A stretch of DNA of 64,000 bases from an uncultured bacterium (GTDB lineage Bacteria; Muiribacteriota; Ozemobacteria; Ozemobacterales; Ozemobacteraceae), in assembly GCA_937949615.1 (NCBI GenBank), contig CALEDQ010000029.1:124001-188000 (forward strand), given 5' to 3'. The notes beneath the pieces were generated by a model. The model had not been told where the DNA came from and made no database searches. It saw only the letters and a list, made by a program, of their open reading frames with translations. The translations under genes and the position numbers were made by a program. Shown here piece after piece: positions 60,037 through 64,000 of the stretch. Within the stretch, counting starts at the first letter, position 1, and every line of letters starts with the position of its first letter.

Positions 60037-61382
60037 CAGTATTCGGTGTGAATCATTTCGAGATTTTCGAAGCGGGCAAAATTTTCGTTAAAAGCCAGCT
60101 GAACCGCGCCAACCGGGCCGTTGCGCTGCTTGGCGATAATGACTTCGCCTTTGCCCTTGCTCTCTTCTTTTTTGTTGTAATACCAGTCGCGGTAAAGAAA
60201 CATGACCACGTCGGCGTCCTGCTCGATGGCGCCGGATTCGCGCAGATCGGAAAGCATCGGGCGACGGTCGGTACGCGACTCAACTGCACGCGAGAGCTGT
60301 GACAGGCAGATGACCGGAACTTCGAGTTCGCGGGCCAGCCCCTTGAGACTGCGGGAAATGGCCGATACTTCCTGCTGGCGGCTCTCGGGCTTTTCGCTGC
60401 CAGACCACGAGATCAGCTGCAGGTAGTCGATGATAATCATGCCGATTTTTTCCTGGGTGAAGGCGCGGCGGGCTTTGCTGCGAATTTCGAGCAGACTGGC
60501 GTTCGGCATGTCGTCGATGAGAATCGGAGTGTCTTCGAGAACGCCGGCAGCCAGAGAAAGCTTCATCCAGTCTTCATCGCCAAGATAGCCACGACGCACC
60601 TTGGAGCCGTCAATTCTTGCCTCAGAGCATAAAAGACGTGTAACCAGCTGCTGATGATTCATTTCAAGAGAAAAGAACATTACCGGCTTTCGTGAATGAT
60701 AGGCGGCATACTGAGCAATATTAAGACAAAAGGCGGTTTTACCCATTGACGGGCGGGCAGCGAGAATAATCAGATCAGACTTCTGAAAGCCGGCTGTATA
60801 CTCATCCAGATCGGTGAAACCGCTGGGAACACCGGTTACCGCCTGTTTATTCTCATACAGGCTTTCGAGATAACTGAAGGTGGGCTTTACGAGGTCTTTA
60901 ACCCGCATATATGGTCGGGTAACCTTGAACTGGCTGAGTTGCAAAACCTTCTGTTCAGCAGCGTCAAGCAGCTGTTCAGCCTGAGCCTGAGGGTCATAGG
61001 CACTGGTCGAGATTTCGCCCGATACCGAAATCAGGCTGCGCAGCATCGACTTTTCTTTAACGATGCGGGCGTAGTGTTCGGCGTTACGCGCCGTCGGCAC
61101 AACATTCAACAGTTGCGAAAGATAGCTGACGCCACCAATTTCGGCGAGGCGTTCCTTGCTGCGCAGTTCTTCCTGCAGGGTAATCAGATCACAGGGGCGC
61201 TGGGCGTTGAAAAGGTCGACAAGCGCCTGAAAAATATGGCGGTGACTGGTCTGGTAGAAGTCAACGGCCTCAACAATTTCGAGGGCAGCAACAACGGCGT
61301 CTTCACTTAACATCATCGAGCCGATAAGGCTCTGTTCTGCTTCAAGACTGTGTGGCGGAACCTTGTGAAAAACGTCTGACAT
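60036..61382 (-). CDS. dnaB: Replicative DNA helicase DnaB
   Basis: 448 residues from the ATG at 61382, which has GGAGGG upstream. The N-terminal domain (PPHSLEAEQSLIGSMML) is followed by the RecA-like core: Walker A AARPSMGKTAFCLNIA, FSLEMNHQQLVTRLL, IIDYLQLI and the LSQLSRAVESR / SDLRESGAIEQDADVVMFLYR motifs. Replication-fork helicase; no intein. It lies beside the ribosomal/ssb cluster, as in many bacteria, but a terminator at 61543 separates them. Confidence 0.97.
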   Translation of the reverse strand: MSDVFHKVPPHSLEAEQSLIGSMMLSEDAVVAALEIVEAVDFYQTSHRHIFQALVDLFNAQRPCDLITLQEELRSKERLAEIGGVSYLSQLLNVVPTARNAEHYARIVKEKSMLRSLISVSGEISTSAYDPQAQAEQLLDAAEQKVLQLSQFKVTRPYMRVKDLVKPTFSYLESLYENKQAVTGVPSGFTDLDEYTAGFQKSDLIILAARPSMGKTAFCLNIAQYAAYHSRKPVMFFSLEMNHQQLVTRLLCSEARIDGSKVRRGYLGDEDWMKLSLAAGVLEDTPILIDDMPNASLLEIRSKARRAFTQEKIGMIIIDYLQLISWSGSEKPESRQQEVSAISRSLKGLARELEVPVICLSQLSRAVESRTDRRPMLSDLRESGAIEQDADVVMFLYRDWYYNKKEESKGKGEVIIAKQRNGPVGAVQLAFNENFARFENLEMIHTEY

Positions 61383-61542
61383 GTTAACCCTCCATGAGGT
61401 TTTCCGGTGGTGTGGTAAATACCAGAAAATTATACTTTCCCGCAAGTGACAAAATATGTCGCATCCAGGGCGAAAAATGCCCTGATGATTGCCCGGGCTA
61501 CCGGAATAATCGCAGAATAAAAAATATTCCGAAGACAGAAAA

Positions 61543-61573
61543 GGTAGTGAACGGCACCAGGCCGCTCACTACC
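61543..61573 (-). terminator. Terminator of the rpsF-ssb-rpsR-rplI operon
   Basis: A 13-position stem (GGTAGTGAACGGC with GCCGCTCACTACC, one mismatch) and 5-base loop. On the minus strand it is followed by TTTTCT, 16 bases after the rplI stop. Confidence 0.85.
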
Positions 61574-61588
61574 TCTCAGTTCAGAGAA

Positions 61589-62044
61589 TCAGTCCTGCTT
61601 TTCTTCGGCAGAGATGACCACTTTGAGGTGGGCTTTGACATCGCCGGTAAAGCGGATGGTTACTGAATGTTCGCCGGTTTCCTTGATGTGATCGGCAACA
61701 ACCAGTTTCTTGTCAATATTGACGCCAGCCTGTTTGTTGATTTCTTCAGCAAGTTCAGTGCTGGTAACTGAACCGAAAAGGCGGCCCTTGTCGCCGGCTT
61801 TGCGGGTAAGTTTGAGAACCAGACCTTCGATTTTGCCGGCCATATCGACAAATGCCTGCTTTTCGCGGGCAGCCTGTTTTTCCCATGAGTTTTTCATGAG
61901 GTTCAGGTGGTTTCTGGCACCTTCAGTAGCGGGAATAGCATAGTTTCTCGGGAACAGGTAGTTGCGGGCGAAGCCTTCAGCGACCTTTTTGATTTCGCCT
62001 TTTCTGCCAACCCGGGGAACGGTATTGATCATCAGAACTTCCAT
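61589..62044 (-). CDS. rplI: Ribosomal protein L9
   Basis: 151 residues. The N-terminal L9 domain (MEVLMINTVPRVGRKGEIKKVAEGFARNYLFPR cut here at its conserved Gly-Arg-Lys-Gly core) is followed by the long connecting helix and the C-terminal domain with KAGDKGRLFGSVTSTELAE. Binds 23S rRNA. The last gene of the operon, followed by a hairpin terminator; preceded by AGGAGGA. Confidence 0.97.
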   Translation of the reverse strand: MEVLMINTVPRVGRKGEIKKVAEGFARNYLFPRNYAIPATEGARNHLNLMKNSWEKQAAREKQAFVDMAGKIEGLVLKLTRKAGDKGRLFGSVTSTELAEEINKQAGVNIDKKLVVADHIKETGEHSVTIRFTGDVKAHLKVVISAEEKQD

Positions 62045-62069
62045 TATCTTCCTCCTGGGGTATTATCAA

Positions 62070-63074
62070 TTAAAAATCGTCGTCAGAATCATCTGACGCC
62101 TGGAAAAGCGCTGGTTTCGGGGTTCTGAAGTCGGCCCAGACATCGATGATGCCAAACCAGACGACAGCCTGAGTGAAAACCAGAGCCATGCATGACAGGC
62201 CAACTCTTGCGAACGGGCCCAGCTTATACTTTTCGAACATGAAGAAAATCAGCGACAAGCCGGCAATGTAATACATTATACTGCTGACCGCGAGGCAGTT
62301 GGCCCCGACAGTGCGGGCAAAACCATACATCGGCATTGTTTCATCAGCGCCGACGACATAGAAAAGCAGCCAGCCACCAAGAAAAAGCCAGATCAGATGC
62401 CAGTCGAAACGCCAGTCGGTGAAAGGCGGCATGGTGGCGATCTGAAAGCCGAATCGTGGGGCAAGGCGCACCGCCCCGGCATAGAAGATGCCGAGAGTCA
62501 GCAGATGCCAGACAAACAGGAAAGTTGCCGGAATCAGAAGCACTGTGTAGTCAAAGACTTCACGGATATTTTCACGAATCAGCTCTACTGATTCCTGAGA
62601 TTCCTGGCCTTTTTCCTGAATTTTATCGAGCTGTTTTTCAACTACCGCAATCTGACTGGCAAACTGTTCGCGCACTGGCAGCAGACCATCAGAACTGCTG
62701 ACCTGGTTGGTGACGGCCCACATTCCGGTTGAGAACAGCGTAGCTGACAGTAAAGCCAGGCACATTGCCCGCAACGGCGCAAGACCGACCTTGACCGCGC
62801 CATAGAGAAATGCCGCCGGCATAAGAATGAGCGGCATAAGCATTATGGCAGCCGAAGGCGTTGCGACCAGACTGGTGAGGGTCATGGTCAATGCCGAATA
62901 GAGCAGAAACCAGAGGCCTCCCCAGGCCAGAATTACCAGAAATGCCGGCAGAGCGGCAACCGAGAGCACCAGCGCACCGATAAGAGGCATCTGGGTGGCG
63001 GCAACAAAGCCTGCCATAGTGATGATCACCATGACGGCCAGCCCCAGAGTTCTTATGGCGGTCGGATTACTCAT
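62070..63074 (-). CDS. DUF2232-family membrane protein (YybS-like)
   Basis: 334 residues with eight or so membrane helices. A cytosolic coiled segment lies in the middle (REQFASQIAVVEKQLDKIQEK). The position between rpsR and rplI, together with the helix pattern, matches the DUF2232/YybS family found at this place in many genomes. The family's biochemical role is not established. The start is about 20 bases after the rpsR stop, so it is part of the ribosomal operon. Confidence 0.78.
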   Translation of the reverse strand: MSNPTAIRTLGLAVMVIITMAGFVAATQMPLIGALVLSVAALPAFLVILAWGGLWFLLYSALTMTLTSLVATPSAAIMLMPLILMPAAFLYGAVKVGLAPLRAMCLALLSATLFSTGMWAVTNQVSSSDGLLPVREQFASQIAVVEKQLDKIQEKGQESQESVELIRENIREVFDYTVLLIPATFLFVWHLLTLGIFYAGAVRLAPRFGFQIATMPPFTDWRFDWHLIWLFLGGWLLFYVVGADETMPMYGFARTVGANCLAVSSIMYYIAGLSLIFFMFEKYKLGPFARVGLSCMALVFTQAVVWFGIIDVWADFRTPKPALFQASDDSDDDF

Positions 63075-63093
63075 TTGCGGTATTCAATTCGAA

Positions 63094-63321
63094 TCAGACG
63101 TTGGCGAACGGCAGCAGAGCCATGTTGCGGGCGCGCTTGATAGCAGTGGTAAGGTGCTTCTGGTGCGCGGTGCAGGTGCCGGTTGATCTGCGGCTGGTGA
63201 TTTTGCCGCGATCATTGATATATCTTCTCAGGCGGGAGATATCTTTATAATCGATGAAAGATACTTTGTCTTTGCAGAAATGACAGACTTTTCTGTGTCT
63301 GTGTCTTTTAAATTCGGCCAT
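63094..63321 (-). CDS. rpsR: Ribosomal protein S18
   Basis: 75 residues. Family motifs are DYKDISRLRRYINDRGKI and TGTCTAHQKHLTTAIKRAR. The N-terminal CHFC pair with a third cysteine (GTC) matches the zinc-binding form of S18. The GGAGG ribosome-binding site precedes the ATG. Lies after ssb, the standard order rpsF-ssb-rpsR. Confidence 0.97.
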   Translation of the reverse strand: MAEFKRHRHRKVCHFCKDKVSFIDYKDISRLRRYINDRGKITSRRSTGTCTAHQKHLTTAIKRARNMALLPFANV

Positions 63322-63365
63322 TTTTTTCCTCCGTTGGAATGCTGGTTAAGAATTATAGTCCGTTC

Positions 63366-63794
63366 TTAGAACGGAACTGCGTCATCGTCGCCGCCCATGG
63401 GACCGCTGAAATCAGCGCTGAAGCCGGGGTCATTACCACCTTCTTCAGCGGCTTCGCCGCGGCCGCCACCGAGAAACTGAACGTTATCGGCAACGATTTC
63501 TGTTACGGTGCGTTTCTGACCTTCCTGGGTCTCGTAGCTGCGGTTCTGCAACCTGCCTTCAACGAGAACCGGGCGGCCCTTGGTAAGAAATTTTGCGCAG
63601 TTTTCGCCAGTTTTGCCCCAGACGATGATGTTAAAATAGCTTGTTTCTTTTTTAAAATCGCCGTCGTTGCCCTTATAGGTGCGGTTTACGGCAATGCTGA
63701 AATTGGCGACCGAAGTGCCCTGAGCAGTGTGCCGTAATTCGGGGTCTCTGGTGAGATTACCGAGCAAAAAGACTTTATTGAGATTGCCAGCCAT
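63366..63794 (-). CDS. ssb: Single-stranded DNA-binding protein
   Basis: 142 residues. The OB fold (LNKVFLLGNLTRDPELR, SYFNIIVWGKTGENCAKFL, VEGRLQNRSYETQEGQKR) is followed by a short Gly/Glu-rich linker. The acidic tip DDDAVPF recruits replication and repair enzymes. Standard location between rpsF and rpsR. Confidence 0.97.
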   Translation of the reverse strand: MAGNLNKVFLLGNLTRDPELRHTAQGTSVANFSIAVNRTYKGNDGDFKKETSYFNIIVWGKTGENCAKFLTKGRPVLVEGRLQNRSYETQEGQKRTVTEIVADNVQFLGGGRGEAAEEGGNDPGFSADFSGPMGGDDDAVPF

Positions 63795-63806
63795 GCTAAA
63801 CCCGGC

Positions 63807-64000
63807 TTACTGACCGCGAACGGTGGTCATGAAGCGAAGAATTGTCTGATTGATCAGATAAGTTCTTTCGAGTTCTCTGAGTGCATCGCCGGTAGCCTGG
63901 AAATTCACAAGAACGTAGTTACCTTCAATGTGTTTTTCCACGGGGTAAGCGAGCGGGCGTCTGCCCCATTTGTCGATCTTTTCGATCTGGCCACCGTTTT
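63807..64000 (-). CDS. rpsF: Ribosomal protein S6, C-terminal part (truncated by the window)
   Basis: The last 64 residues before TAA at 63809-63807. They include IDKWGRRPLAYPVEKHIEGNY, the S6 core, and LINQTILRFMTTV. The 5' end lies beyond the right edge. First gene of the rpsF-ssb-rpsR-rplI operon. Confidence 0.95.
   Translation of the reverse strand, partial: NGGQIEKIDKWGRRPLAYPVEKHIEGNYVLVNFQATGDALRELERTYLINQTILRFMTTVRGQ

Overview
The window reads as the chromosome of an uncultured, deep-branching bacterium with a Gram-negative envelope. The lipid A kinase gene lpxK, an OmpA-type MotB, a lipoprotein signal and many Sec signal peptides support this. Several separate operons carry type IV pilus/type II secretion pseudopilin-like proteins, next to very large secreted proteins of unknown function. 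This combination resembles genomes such as Candidatus Riflebacteria, but that placement is an inference from gene content only.

Layout. 1-2125: end of a PilN/PilO-type pilus assembly operon. 2186-3722: motB/motA. 3763-5221: two exported proteins, one a lipoprotein with a cytochrome-like domain. 5351-6703: three overlapping pseudopilin-like genes. 6711-13019: tilS and four exported proteins of unknown function. 13265-13540: a broken RhuM-family gene. 13712-32393: an integrated element of about 18.7 kb at the 3' end of an elongator tRNA-Met gene. 32383-32669: tRNA-Met, tRNA-fMet and tRNA-Leu. 32824-41683: a second pseudopilin-like operon, an OmpH/Skp-like protein and a 1,598-residue exported protein. 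41696-46770: ftsY and smc. 47008-53357: a tiny membrane protein, an orphan xanthine-dehydrogenase-type molybdenum subunit, membrane proteins and an exported phospholipase D-like protein. 53378-59325: lpxK, a polysaccharide pyruvyl transferase and glycosyltransferases. 59419-64000: PAP2 phosphatase, dnaB, and the rplI-(DUF2232)-rpsR-ssb-rpsF ribosomal/replication cluster.

The element is the most interesting part. Its core on the minus strand (25387-32217) encodes a P4-type integrase, an AlpA-like regulator, an XRE regulator, a D5/P4-type helicase, a CHC2/Toprim primase, an ERCC4-type nuclease and an HGGxSTG protein. There are no capsid, portal, terminase or conjugation genes, so it looks like a phage-satellite-like or P4-like island. 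Its cargo is visibly AT-richer and resembles a defence island: an IetAS-like AAA ATPase/subtilase pair with a DUF2971 gene; a HAM1-SIR2-DUF4238 operon in which the HAM1 protein seems to lack its catalytic aspartate; and a VRR-NUC/HNH nuclease pair. Between the cargo modules lies a 2.4-kb stretch with only one convincing gene. It holds phased TTGCAA repeats, degenerate repeated units, and a candidate large structured RNA of about 780 nt on the minus strand with its own promoter-like sequence and a perfect 16-bp hairpin at its end.

The strongest candidates for something undescribed are the HAM1-SIR2-DUF4238 operon, the structured RNA locus, and the nuclease pair.
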